Origin: Bordetella parapertussis | GTDB lineage: Bacteria; Pseudomonadota; Gammaproteobacteria; Burkholderiales; SG8-39 | Reading direction: 5' to 3' | Length of the DNA: 6,606 nt | Assembly (NCBI GenBank): GCA_945906975.1 | Contig: CAMDRY010000184.1 | Span: 1-6,606, forward strand | Shown here: positions 1 to 5,763 of the stretch, in pieces | How the letters are laid out: each line of letters opens with the position of its first letter | Position numbering within the stretch: the first letter of the stretch is position 1 | Translations under genes and position numbers: made by a program | Notes under the pieces: model-generated | The model's database searches: none | What the model saw: the letters and a program-made list of their open reading frames with translations, nothing else | What the model was told of the DNA's origin: nothing

Positions 1-197
1 ATCAACATGACAGGCGCAAGATAATTGGCAAGCACGCGCGACACCTGGTCTACCGACCCTCCGGGCGGGAAGGGCGCGATGATACGCAGCGGCTTGTTCG
101 GCCAGTCCTGGGCATGGGCCGCACCCGCGGCGAGCGTGGCAGCAAGCATACCCACACCAGTTGCGCTGACAATTCTGGACAACAGTGCTTTGAACAT
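1..197 (-). CDS. Bug/TctC-family tripartite tricarboxylate transporter substrate-binding protein, N-terminal part (runs off left edge)
   Basis: This is the first 65 codons of a periplasmic solute-binding protein of the Bug family (TctC-like), the receptors of tripartite tricarboxylate transporters and related organic-acid sensors. Residues 1-30 form a Sec signal peptide: a short basic start (MFKALLSR), an Ala/Gly/Leu-rich core and an Ala-His-Ala cleavage site just before QDWPNKPLR. The mature start reads WPNKPLRIIAPFPPGGSVDQ, the family's hallmark first strand and PFPPGG loop that contacts the ligand carboxylate, followed by an SRVLA helix. The ATG at 197 is preceded by AGGAGGTG (complement of 203-210) with 5 bases of spacing, an essentially perfect ribosome binding site, so the start is secure. 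The ligand cannot be predicted; Bug proteins occur in large paralogous sets in Burkholderiales. The rest of the gene lies left of the window. Confidence 0.9.
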   Translation of the reverse strand, partial: MFKALLSRIVSATGVGMLAATLAAGAAHAQDWPNKPLRIIAPFPPGGSVDQVSRVLANYLAPVML

Positions 198-202
198 CGA
201 AA

Positions 203-210
203 CACCTCCT
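203..210 (-). promoter_or_regulatory. Strong Shine-Dalgarno of the Bug gene
   Basis: Read on the minus strand this is AGGAGGTG, preceded by an A-run (complement of 211-216). It ends 5 bases before the ATG at 197. It matches the 16S rRNA anti-SD over eight bases, pointing to high translation, as expected for an abundant periplasmic receptor. Confidence 0.8.
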
Positions 211-254
211 TTTTTTACCACCAGCAAGCGACGCACCGCCGACAGCTCCTTGGT

Positions 255-273
255 ACCTGTAACGATAACAGGT
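255..273. promoter_or_regulatory. Inverted repeat ACCTGT-N7-ACAGGT, possible operator for the Bug gene
   Basis: The six-base arms ACCTGT (255-260) and ACAGGT (268-273) are perfect inverted complements around a 7-base AT-rich spacer, aacgata. The site lies about 60 bases upstream of the Bug start codon, inside its likely leader or promoter-proximal region. A centre-to-centre distance of 13 bases, a little over one helical turn, would suit a dimeric repressor of the GntR or LysR type. No regulator gene is in the window and a 6+6 match can occur by chance, so this stays tentative. Confidence 0.3.
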
Positions 274-519
274 CGCTCCGACCCCGTGTCAGTCCGGCGC
301 CTATAGGTCGCAACAACAGCAGCTTCCCATCACGCCTATTCGAATGCCGGCGACATCCGCCCTAAAGCAATGGATAAATTACGGTATCAATCATGATGTC
401 GAACTTGCCCCGGATGTCAGGGGACCGCCATTGCGCCAAGGCAAAGCGTGCGGATTCCAAACTGTTGAAAGAGCACATCTGTGCCCGAACACCGACCCGG
501 GGCGGTCTCAATAAACCAC

Positions 520-550
520 CTGAAAACCCGCTCCTGGAGCGGGTTTTCAG
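520..550. terminator. Perfect bidirectional terminator-like hairpin
   Basis: The left arm CTGAAAACCCGCTCC (520-534) is the exact reverse complement of 536-550, around a single central T. The RNA would form a stem of about 14 pairs with a GC-rich upper part. The stem carries AAAA on one side and TTTT on the other, so it can work as an intrinsic terminator in both directions. It sits 23 bases before the HAD start codon and immediately upstream of that gene's -10 element. It would shield the HAD gene from upstream read-through. No gene on either strand visibly needs it, unless an unannotated small RNA ends here. Confidence 0.65.
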
Positions 551-557
551 CATGCAC

Positions 558-566
558 TGCTAAAAT
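558..566 (+). promoter_or_regulatory. Extended -10 promoter element of the HAD gene
   Basis: TGCTAAAAT fits the extended -10 form TGnTATAAT with one mismatch in the hexamer. The last T (566) is seven bases before the A of the ATG at 573, which places the expected transcription start on the start codon itself. No good -35 is seen at the right distance, since that position falls in the terminator stem, but extended -10 promoters can do without one. Confidence 0.5.
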
Positions 567-572
567 CGGGCG

Positions 573-1187
573 ATGAAACCCGACATTGACACGGTGCTTT
601 TTGATCTCGGCAAGGTTTTGCTCGACTGGGACCCGCGCTATTTCTACCGCACGCGCTTTGGCGGCGACGAAGCGGCCATGGAACGCTTTCTCGCCGAGGC
701 GGTGCCGTCCTCGTGGGTGCTCGAAACGGACGCCGGAAAACCCATCGCCCAGGCCGTCGCCGAGCGTTCGCGCCTCTATCCCGAGCACGCCGGCAACCTG
801 GCGCTGTGGGATGCGGGATGGAACAGCATGCTGCGCGGGGAAATCGAGGGCACCGCCGCAATCCTGTCATCGCTCAAGACACGTGGGCGCCGTCTGTTCG
901 CGCTGACTAATTTTTCCACTGAAACATGGCCGCGCGCACTGCAACGCTGCCCATCGCTGGCGCTTTTCGAAGACGCGATTGTGTCGGGCGAGCATCGCCT
1001 GGTGAAACCCGATCCGCGTATTTACGAACTCGCCATCGCACGCTGCCGGCTCGACCCCGCGCGCACGGTGTTTGTCGACGACCTGCAAGTCAACGTCGCG
1101 GCCGCGCGCGAAAGCGGACTGCACGCGCTGCATTTCACCGGGCCGGATCAATTGCGTATGGATCTATCGGGGCTTTCGCTCCTCTAA
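573..1187 (+). CDS. HAD-superfamily hydrolase (subfamily IA-like, YihX-type motif I)
   Basis: The 204-residue protein is a soluble cytoplasmic phosphatase-type HAD enzyme. All four HAD motifs are visible: motif I FDLGKV with nucleophile D11, motif II LTNFS with T112, motif III K145 in LVKPDPRIY, and motif IV FVDD with D169/D170 binding Mg2+. Residues from about 15 to 95 form the helical cap. Motif I reads DLG rather than DxD, so the usual +2 Asp acid/base is replaced by Gly; the E. coli sugar-phosphate phosphatase YihX has the same DLGNV form. The start is forced: an in-frame TAA lies at 561-563, the next Met is residue 36, and D11 needs this start. There is no Shine-Dalgarno, consistent with leaderless translation. 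The gene converges on the thioesterase gene. The substrate is unknown; a sugar phosphate or other small phosphate ester is the family default. Confidence 0.88.
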   Translation: MKPDIDTVLFDLGKVLLDWDPRYFYRTRFGGDEAAMERFLAEAVPSSWVLETDAGKPIAQAVAERSRLYPEHAGNLALWDAGWNSMLRGEIEGTAAILSSLKTRGRRLFALTNFSTETWPRALQRCPSLALFEDAIVSGEHRLVKPDPRIYELAIARCRLDPARTVFVDDLQVNVAAARESGLHALHFTGPDQLRMDLSGLSLL

Positions 1188-1201
1188 GGATTCACCGAAC
1201 C

Positions 1202-1217
1202 AGCGGGCTAGCCCGCT
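1202..1217. terminator. 16-base palindrome between convergent genes, weak terminator candidate
   Basis: AGCGGGCTAGCCCGCT is a perfect palindrome starting 15 bases after the HAD stop codon. It could form a 6-pair stem with a CTAG loop. Neither side is followed by a T-run, so it is not a classical intrinsic terminator. It may be a weak or Rho-assisted stop, or an mRNA 3'-end stabiliser for the HAD transcript. Confidence 0.3.
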
Positions 1218-1285
1218 TGCATATCCCCCGCTTCAGGGCGCAACGGGTCAAGCTGCCCTCATTTGCAGGACTTATCAGCGCTTCC

Positions 1286-1702
1286 CTAGGTTTTTATCCC
1301 GCCGGCCTTGGCCTGCACCCGCGCATCAAATCGTGCGACGTTGACGACCACACGCTCATGCGTACCATCGCCGATCAGCTCGGCTTCATCGCGCGCCTCC
1401 AGCCGAAAACCCAGATTGCGGCCATCAACCTTGACGACCTCTGCAGTCGCTGTGACGCGCATGCCGACTGGCGTTGCCGCGATATGCCGGACATTGAGGG
1501 ACGTGCCCAGACTCTGATAGCCCTCAGGCAGGTATTTTTCCGCGGCGGCAAGCGCGGCCGCCTCGAACAGGTTGATCATCACCGGCGTGGCGAGCACGTG
1601 GATCTGCCCGCTGCCGACGCGCGGCGCGGTGTGTTCGTCCGCGACGACCAGCGTCGCCTCGCCCTTGAGTCCCGCCTTCAATCCAGAGGCATCCGCATCC
1701 AT
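1286..1702 (-). CDS. FlK-like hotdog-fold acyl-CoA thioesterase
   Basis: The 138-residue protein is a single hotdog-domain thioesterase of the fluoroacetyl-CoA thioesterase (FlK) type, hydrolysing an acyl-CoA to the acid and CoA in the cytoplasm. The FlK catalytic triad is present with the family spacing: T39 in VLATPVM, E47 eight residues later in LFEAA, and H73 26 residues after that in VRHIAATPVG. A conserved GDGTHERVVVNVARF segment follows near the C terminus. Compared with my recollection of Streptomyces FlK, the segment just before T39 is about seven residues shorter; that segment forms the fluoroacetate-selective lid, so a general short-acyl-CoA substrate is more likely. The ATG at 1702 is chosen because GGAG lies six bases upstream on the minus strand. 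Earlier in-frame ATGs at 1714 and 1774 lack a ribosome binding site. The gene is divergent from the amidohydrolase operon across 204 bases and may share its control region. Confidence 0.87.
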   Translation of the reverse strand: MDADASGLKAGLKGEATLVVADEHTAPRVGSGQIHVLATPVMINLFEAAALAAAEKYLPEGYQSLGTSLNVRHIAATPVGMRVTATAEVVKVDGRNLGFRLEARDEAELIGDGTHERVVVNVARFDARVQAKAGGIKT

Positions 1703-1906
1703 ATGTTGCTCCATTAATCGGCACTGCCTGCCCAATGCAAACCTGCCACAGCATAGTAAGGCACTTCGCCCCAAACCGAATCAGGCCGGCATTCAAGTCG
1801 ATGCCGCTGGGTGCGGCGCGCAAATTTCCAGCCGCATCCGCAGCGCAAACGCGATGCTAGACTAGGCGCGCGGCACCATGACCATTCATATCCGGAGGCA
1901 ATTTAA

Positions 1907-3401
1907 ATGAGCGTTCATTCCCGTAACACCCCCGAAGATCTCGTACCCGCCGAATCGGTGATGTTCCCCTCACCAATCCCGACGCAGTCGGTTTCCAGCG
2001 ACGAATTCCTCCCGGCCCCGCAGACGCCGCGCCAGAAATTGTTTGAAGCGCGCATCAAGGAAGCGGGCACGCGCATGGCAAAAAAATTAGGCATGAGCCG
2101 CCGGCGGTTTTTCCAGTCAGCATCCGGCATGGCTGCAGCCTTCCTCGCCATGAACGACACCTATGGTCCCTTGTTCGGCGTCTCGCATGCCGAAGCGGCC
2201 GACCCGGCCGCCGCCAACGATCGTGCAAAAAAACTCTCGGGCCAGTTCATCATGGACATGCACACGCACTTCCTGCGGCCGGGCACCAAGATCATGTCCT
2301 TCGTCGCACAGCGCTCGGCGGTGGGCAAGGCGGGCTGGAACGCCGCGCTTGGCCAAAAAGAACAAACTATCGAGGACCTGATGTTCCAGAACTACATCAA
2401 GGAAATCTACCTTGATTCGGACACCAAGGTCGCCTGCATCAGCGGCGCGCCATCCGAGGTGCCAGAAGACTGGTTCCTCACCAACAAAATGAAATACGAC
2501 GCACGCGCCAACGTCAACGCCATCGCCGGATCGCGCCGCATGATGTCGCACGCCATTTTCACCCCGGGCTACGACGGCTGGCTCGATGCCATCGACCGCG
2601 ATATAGCCACGCTCAAGCCCGATTCGATGAAGGGCTACACCATCGGCGACAATACCAACAAACATCTCTCCAAGCACCCCTGGTTGCTGGACGACGAAGC
2701 GCTGATCTACCCGGCCTACGAAAAATTCCTCAAGGCCGGCCTGAAGAACGTGTGCATACACAAGGGCCTGTTTAACCCGACCCTGGCAACGCAGTTCCCG
2801 CACTTGTTAGCGCCATGCCATGGTGGGCGATGTGGCCAAGGCGGCAAAAGACTGGCCGCAAATGAATTTCATCATCTACCACGGCGCCTATCGTCTCGGA
2901 CCGGTGGCCGATGCCTGGGCACATTTTGAAAAGACCGGGCGCGTTGAATGGGTGTCAGACCTCGCGGACGTCCCCTCCAAGTACGGCGTCAAGAACGTCT
3001 ATGCCGACGTCGGACAACTGTTCGCGCAGACCACCATATCGGAGCCGCGCCTGTCGGCGGCGATGATGGGCATCCTGATCAAGGGTCTGGGAGCGGACCA
3101 CGTTTGCTGGGGCACCGATGCGATCTGGACCGGCGCGCCACAATGGCAGATCGAGGCGCTGCGCCGACTGGAGATTCCGGAGGACATGCAGAAGAAATAC
3201 GGCTTCAAGCCACTCGGGCCCGCCGACGGGCCAGTCAAGAACGCGATATTCGGCGGCAACAACGCACGACTGTACAACTACAAGAGGCGGATGCGCGCCG
3301 AACTGGAGAACGACAAGCTCGCACAGTACAAGGAACTCTATGCGAAGCACGGTGCGGGTCGCACCAACCTCGCCTATGGCTTTGTCAGCAAGCAGGCGTG
3401 A
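1907..3401 (+). pseudogene. Tat-exported amidohydrolase-2 family (ACMSD-like TIM-barrel) metal hydrolase, frameshifted
   Basis: One gene is split over two frames. Frame one (from 1907) is native to about residue 301, then runs out of frame to a stop at 2929. The true continuation, from MVGDVAKAAKDW at 2820, ends at 3401. Removing one base around 2809-2815 gives a 497-residue protein reading FPHLLRHAMVGDVAK across the join. An SRRRFF twin-arginine motif (64-69) and a hydrophobic stretch ending in AEA give a Tat signal after a long N-region. Metal ligands expected for this family are H119/H121 (MDMHTHF), H285 (CIHKG), H325 (IIYHGAYR) and D404 (WGTDA). The last two lie beyond the frameshift, so neither fragment alone should be active. 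GGAGG eight bases before 1907 fixes the start. Frame and codon use stay clean after the break, so this is a recent mutation or a sequence error. Family members hydrolyse or decarboxylate cyclic and aromatic acids; the substrate here is unknown. Confidence 0.85.
2809..2815 (+). other. Inferred one-base insertion (frameshift site) in the amidohydrolase gene
   Basis: The upstream frame reads FPHLL up to 2809, while the downstream frame is open from RHAM at 2811. In the downstream frame the codon at 2808-2810 is a TAG stop, so the extra base must lie at or just after 2809. Dropping A2809 or G2810 gives LLRHAMVGDV without a stop. The surrounding sequence cacttgttagcgcc has no homopolymer of three or more, which makes a simple homopolymer sequencing error less likely. 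There is no known slippery heptamer. Confidence 0.75.
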
Positions 3402-3458
3402 GCGGTTTTGGAAAACCACAGGACGGAATATTCCACCCTGTTTCTTACTGGAGGGCAC

Positions 3459-4514
3459 ATGGATAACATGAATAACGATGGCGGATCGCGCCGTGATTTT
3501 TTCGGCATAACAGGGGCGGCTGCTGCAACGCTGGCTGTCGCGGCACTGCCCGCCGCCAACGCGCAGGCCCAGGCCCAGGCAGCCCAGTCCCGCGCGGGCA
3601 CAGTGGCGGGTTTCGAGCACTGGACAAGCAAGCGCGCCGGCAACGACAAAGTGCGGCTGTTCATGTGGCGCAAGCAGTTGCGCAACAGCACCGAAAGCCG
3701 CGGCACCATCCTGTTCGTGCACGGCTCGTCAGTATCCTCGACGCCGGTGTTCGACCTGCAAATCCCCGGCCGGCCCGAGTCCTCGACCATGGACTGGTTC
3801 GCACGACTGGGTTACGACACCTGGTGTTTCGACTGCGAGGGCTACGGCCGCTCGGACAAAACACGGCCGGTCAACGCCGATATCGCCTGCGGCGCCGATG
3901 ACCTGGCGGCGGTGAGCGAATACATCATGAAGCAGAACGGCGGCAGGAAAATGCTGACCTACGGCTCATCCTCGGGCGCACTGCGTGCCGCCTTGTTCGC
4001 GCAACGCCATCCGGAGCGCGTGCAACGCCTTGCGCTTGACGCCATGGTGTGGACCGGCGAGGGCAGCCCGACGCTGGCCGAGCGCAAGAAGCGCCTCGAC
4101 GCCTACCGCGCCAACAACCGGCGCCCCATCGACCGCAACATGATCCGCAGCATTTTCACGCGCGACCACCCCGGCACCAGCGACCTCTCCATCGTCGAGG
4201 CCTTTGCCGACGCGGTGCTCGCTCTGGACAGCTCGGTGCCCACCGGCACCTACCTCGACATGTCGGCCAACCTGCCGGTGTGCGACCCGGAAAAAATCGC
4301 CGTACCCACGTTGATCATGCGCGGCCAATACGACGGCATCGCCAGCTTTCGCGACCTGGCGAATTTTTTCGAGAAGCTGCCCAATCCGGACAAGCAGTTC
4401 AGCGTCATGCCCGGCATTGCGCACACCAGCACGCGCTCGAAAAATTTCGCACTGGTCTACGACCTGCTCGAGGGCTGGTTCGGCCGGCCGGCGCCGGTTT
4501 ACACCGGAGTCTGA
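3459..4514 (+). CDS. Tat-exported alpha/beta-hydrolase
   Basis: The 351-residue secreted serine hydrolase begins with a twin-arginine signal: SRRDFF at 10-15, an Ala-rich core, and probable cleavage after ANA or within AQAQAQA (residues 32-42). The mature part is a canonical alpha/beta-hydrolase: oxyanion-hole HGSS at 88-91, DCEGYGRSDK at 125-134, nucleophile elbow GSSSG at 169-173 with Ser171, acid Asp292 in RGQYDG and base His322 in GIAHTS. A helical cap lies between about 200 and 270. An ester, lactone or C-C bond is the likely target, in the periplasm. The ATG at 3459 is chosen because GGAGG ends four bases before it; the upstream in-frame ATG at 3408 lacks a site and would bury the Tat signal. 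The gene follows the amidohydrolase by 57 bases on the same strand with no terminator between, so the two are probably co-transcribed. Confidence 0.9.
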   Translation: MDNMNNDGGSRRDFFGITGAAAATLAVAALPAANAQAQAQAAQSRAGTVAGFEHWTSKRAGNDKVRLFMWRKQLRNSTESRGTILFVHGSSVSSTPVFDLQIPGRPESSTMDWFARLGYDTWCFDCEGYGRSDKTRPVNADIACGADDLAAVSEYIMKQNGGRKMLTYGSSSGALRAALFAQRHPERVQRLALDAMVWTGEGSPTLAERKKRLDAYRANNRRPIDRNMIRSIFTRDHPGTSDLSIVEAFADAVLALDSSVPTGTYLDMSANLPVCDPEKIAVPTLIMRGQYDGIASFRDLANFFEKLPNPDKQFSVMPGIAHTSTRSKNFALVYDLLEGWFGRPAPVYTGV

Positions 4515-4576
4515 CCCCCTGACAGGATAGCGGCGCAAGCCATGTCCGCAGCCTGGCGCTACCGGGCGGGGAAAAA

Positions 4577-4594
4577 TCGGGCAGGCATGCCCGA
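4577..4594 (-). terminator. Intrinsic terminator of the EamA transporter gene
   Basis: On the minus strand, arms TCGGGCA and TGCCCGA form a perfect 7-pair, GC-rich stem with a 4-base loop. TTTTT (complement of 4572-4576) follows directly. The hairpin begins two bases after the transporter's TAA stop. On the plus strand no T-run follows, so it should not efficiently stop transcripts from the alpha/beta-hydrolase side. Confidence 0.8.
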
Positions 4595-4596
4595 CA

Positions 4597-5535
4597 TTAC
4601 GACTGACGGGCGCGCACCCTTCGCAGGTAGACATTGTTGGCGATCAACGCGCCTATCACCATCGCCCCGCCGGCAAACTCGGCGGCGGCGAAGCGGTGAC
4701 CCTGTATGTGGCGAATAATAAAGGTCACGACCGGGATAAGGTTGAGCATCAGCATGGCGTTGAGCGAACCGATGCGTTGGGTGCCGGCGTTCCACCAGAT
4801 CATGCCCAGAAACACGCCGGCGAAACTAAGAAACAGCAACTGCCAGCCGATAGACGCGACCTCGCCGGCGCTGGGTACCTGCGCCTCGCCCAGCGCGACC
4901 GCAATGGCCGTGACCGCCAGAATGCCCAGCGTGCCCGGAATCAGCGTCAGCGTGGTGAGCCGCAGCGGCGACCAGCCGCGAAAGCGCTCGCTCGCCATGG
5001 TGTAGGCCACCCAGCACATGGCGCCGGTGAACACCAGCAGGTTGCCGGTCATCGCGTCCTTGTCGAACAAATGGGCGATGTCACCGCGCGTGACCGCGAG
5101 GGCGACGCCGGCAAAGGCTGTCACCACGCAGGCCAGGGTGAAATTGGCCGGACGGCGCCCGCGCACCAGCCAGTCGGCGAGCGCGGTCATGGATGGTTGC
5201 AAGGCCAGAATCACCGTCGCATGTTCGGGTGCCGACATGGCAAGGCCAAGGAACACCAGCACCGGCGAGCCGCACATGCCAACCACGCCGATGAGGGTCG
5301 CCGGCCAGAACTGGCCGTAATAATCAAAAGCAGTGCGGCCTTCACGCATGGCGTAAAGGGGAATCATCAGCAACAGGGCAAAGGCGTAGCGCATCGACGT
5401 CACGTGCAGTGCATCGACCACCTCAAAGGCGCTTTTTGCGACCGGAAACTGCGTGCCCCAAAGCAACACGGCGCCCAAGGCGAGCAAAAATCCGCCGGCT
5501 AGCCCGCCATCCACAACGCCGGAGGGGACCCTCAT
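4597..5535 (-). CDS. EamA/DMT-superfamily inner-membrane transporter
   Basis: The 312-residue hydrophobic protein has about ten membrane segments arranged as two EamA repeats (roughly residues 12-150 and 162-305), the standard drug/metabolite transporter length and layout. Typical signatures are visible: LLWGTQFPVAKSAF in the first helix, an ALQPSMTALADWLV motif ending repeat one (112-124), GAMCWVAYTMASER in repeat two, and NLIPVVTFII near the end. The C terminus is basic (LRRVRARQS). Family members export or take up amino acids, nucleotides or other small metabolites; nothing here identifies the cargo. The ATG at 5535 is preferred because GGAGAG lies seven bases upstream; a TTG at 5550 is in frame but overlaps that site. 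The gene is convergent with the alpha/beta-hydrolase and divergent from htpX, with its own terminator, so it is probably monocistronic. Confidence 0.9.
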   Translation of the reverse strand: MRVPSGVVDGGLAGGFLLALGAVLLWGTQFPVAKSAFEVVDALHVTSMRYAFALLLMIPLYAMREGRTAFDYYGQFWPATLIGVVGMCGSPVLVFLGLAMSAPEHATVILALQPSMTALADWLVRGRRPANFTLACVVTAFAGVALAVTRGDIAHLFDKDAMTGNLLVFTGAMCWVAYTMASERFRGWSPLRLTTLTLIPGTLGILAVTAIAVALGEAQVPSAGEVASIGWQLLFLSFAGVFLGMIWWNAGTQRIGSLNAMLMLNLIPVVTFIIRHIQGHRFAAAEFAGGAMVIGALIANNVYLRRVRARQS

Positions 5536-5666
5536 CGCCGTGCTCTCCAAACCACGAACATGCTTGCGTATTGCAACAAGGCCGGGGCGAAAAAGGCTGG
5601 GGGATGACAGGATGCGTTCATTGACCCGGTCTTTTTACCATGCTGGGGCCAGCGGCGTCGGGAGGT

Positions 5667-5694
5667 CTTGAAATTACCCTGCACGCCCCCATGT
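5667..5694 (+). promoter_or_regulatory. Sigma-32 (RpoH) heat-shock promoter of htpX
   Basis: CTTGAAA (5667-5673), a 13-base spacer and CCCCATGT (5687-5694) match the E. coli sigma-32 consensus CTTGAAA-N(11-16)-CCCCATnT at every specified base. The orientation is toward htpX, with a predicted start near 5701 and a leader of about 148 bases. HtpX is a known heat-shock membrane protease, so the biology agrees with the motif. Confidence 0.8.
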
Positions 5695-5727
5695 ACATGA
5701 CGTTTCGCAATAGCCCCGAGGTGGCGC

Positions 5728-5755
5728 TTGCGCGGTAAAGCCTTCAAGGTAGAAT
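5728..5755 (+). promoter_or_regulatory. Sigma-70-like promoter of htpX
   Basis: TTGCGC (5728-5733) and TAGAAT (5750-5755) are separated by 16 bases. The -10 matches five of six consensus positions and the -35 only three. The predicted start is near 5762, giving an 87-base leader. It would supply basal htpX expression beneath the heat-inducible promoter. Confidence 0.5.
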
Positions 5756-5763
5756 CGCGCAAA

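Larger units (their letters stand above)
198..572. other. Gene-free stretch between the Bug gene and the HAD gene
   Basis: I see no convincing coding region in these 375 bases. The open frames here have no ribosome binding site and no recognisable protein. The stretch should hold the promoter of the minus-strand Bug gene, but I find no convincing -35/-10 pair. The best candidate, TTGATA on the minus strand near 388-393, has only a poor -10 partner. Recognisable elements are the inverted repeat at 255-273, the hairpin at 520-550 and the -10 element at 558-566, each listed separately. Confidence 0.6.

Noticed and set aside
926..1717. A 263-codon plus-strand open frame overlapping the HAD gene and lying opposite the thioesterase
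   Set aside because: It has no ribosome binding site, an Arg/Ala-rich low-complexity translation, and it covers two recognised genes. It is a by-product of high GC content.
1712..1774. Longer thioesterase forms starting at ATG 1714 or 1774
   Set aside because: GGAG is placed correctly only for the ATG at 1702, and the extra residues do not resemble the hotdog domain.
1855..1863. TGCTAGACT as an extended -10 promoter for the amidohydrolase operon
   Set aside because: The hexamer matches only four of six positions and no -35 is found at the right spacing. It is too weak to list as a feature.
2117..2803. A 228-codon minus-strand open frame opposite the amidohydrolase
   Set aside because: Its translation has no domain or membrane pattern and mirrors the codons of the real gene on the other strand.
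2800..2825. Programmed ribosomal frameshifting in the amidohydrolase gene
   Set aside because: There is no slippery sequence or nearby stop in the first frame to drive a shift, and no known family member uses one. Mutation or sequence error is simpler.
2820..3401. The second amidohydrolase fragment as an independent gene starting at ATG 2820
   Set aside because: There is no ribosome binding site before 2820, and the fragment begins mid-barrel without the HxH metal motif. It is the continuation of the upstream frame.
2955..3722. A 255-codon minus-strand open frame across the amidohydrolase/alpha-beta-hydrolase junction
   Set aside because: It is antisense to two well-supported proteins, with no ribosome binding site or recognisable motif.
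3966..4634. A 222-codon minus-strand open frame opposite the alpha/beta-hydrolase
   Set aside because: It overlaps the transporter's terminator and stop codon and has no recognisable content.
4696..5502. A 268-codon plus-strand open frame opposite the EamA gene
   Set aside because: The His/Gly/Arg/Gln-rich translation is typical of the antisense of a membrane protein. The EamA reading is far better supported.
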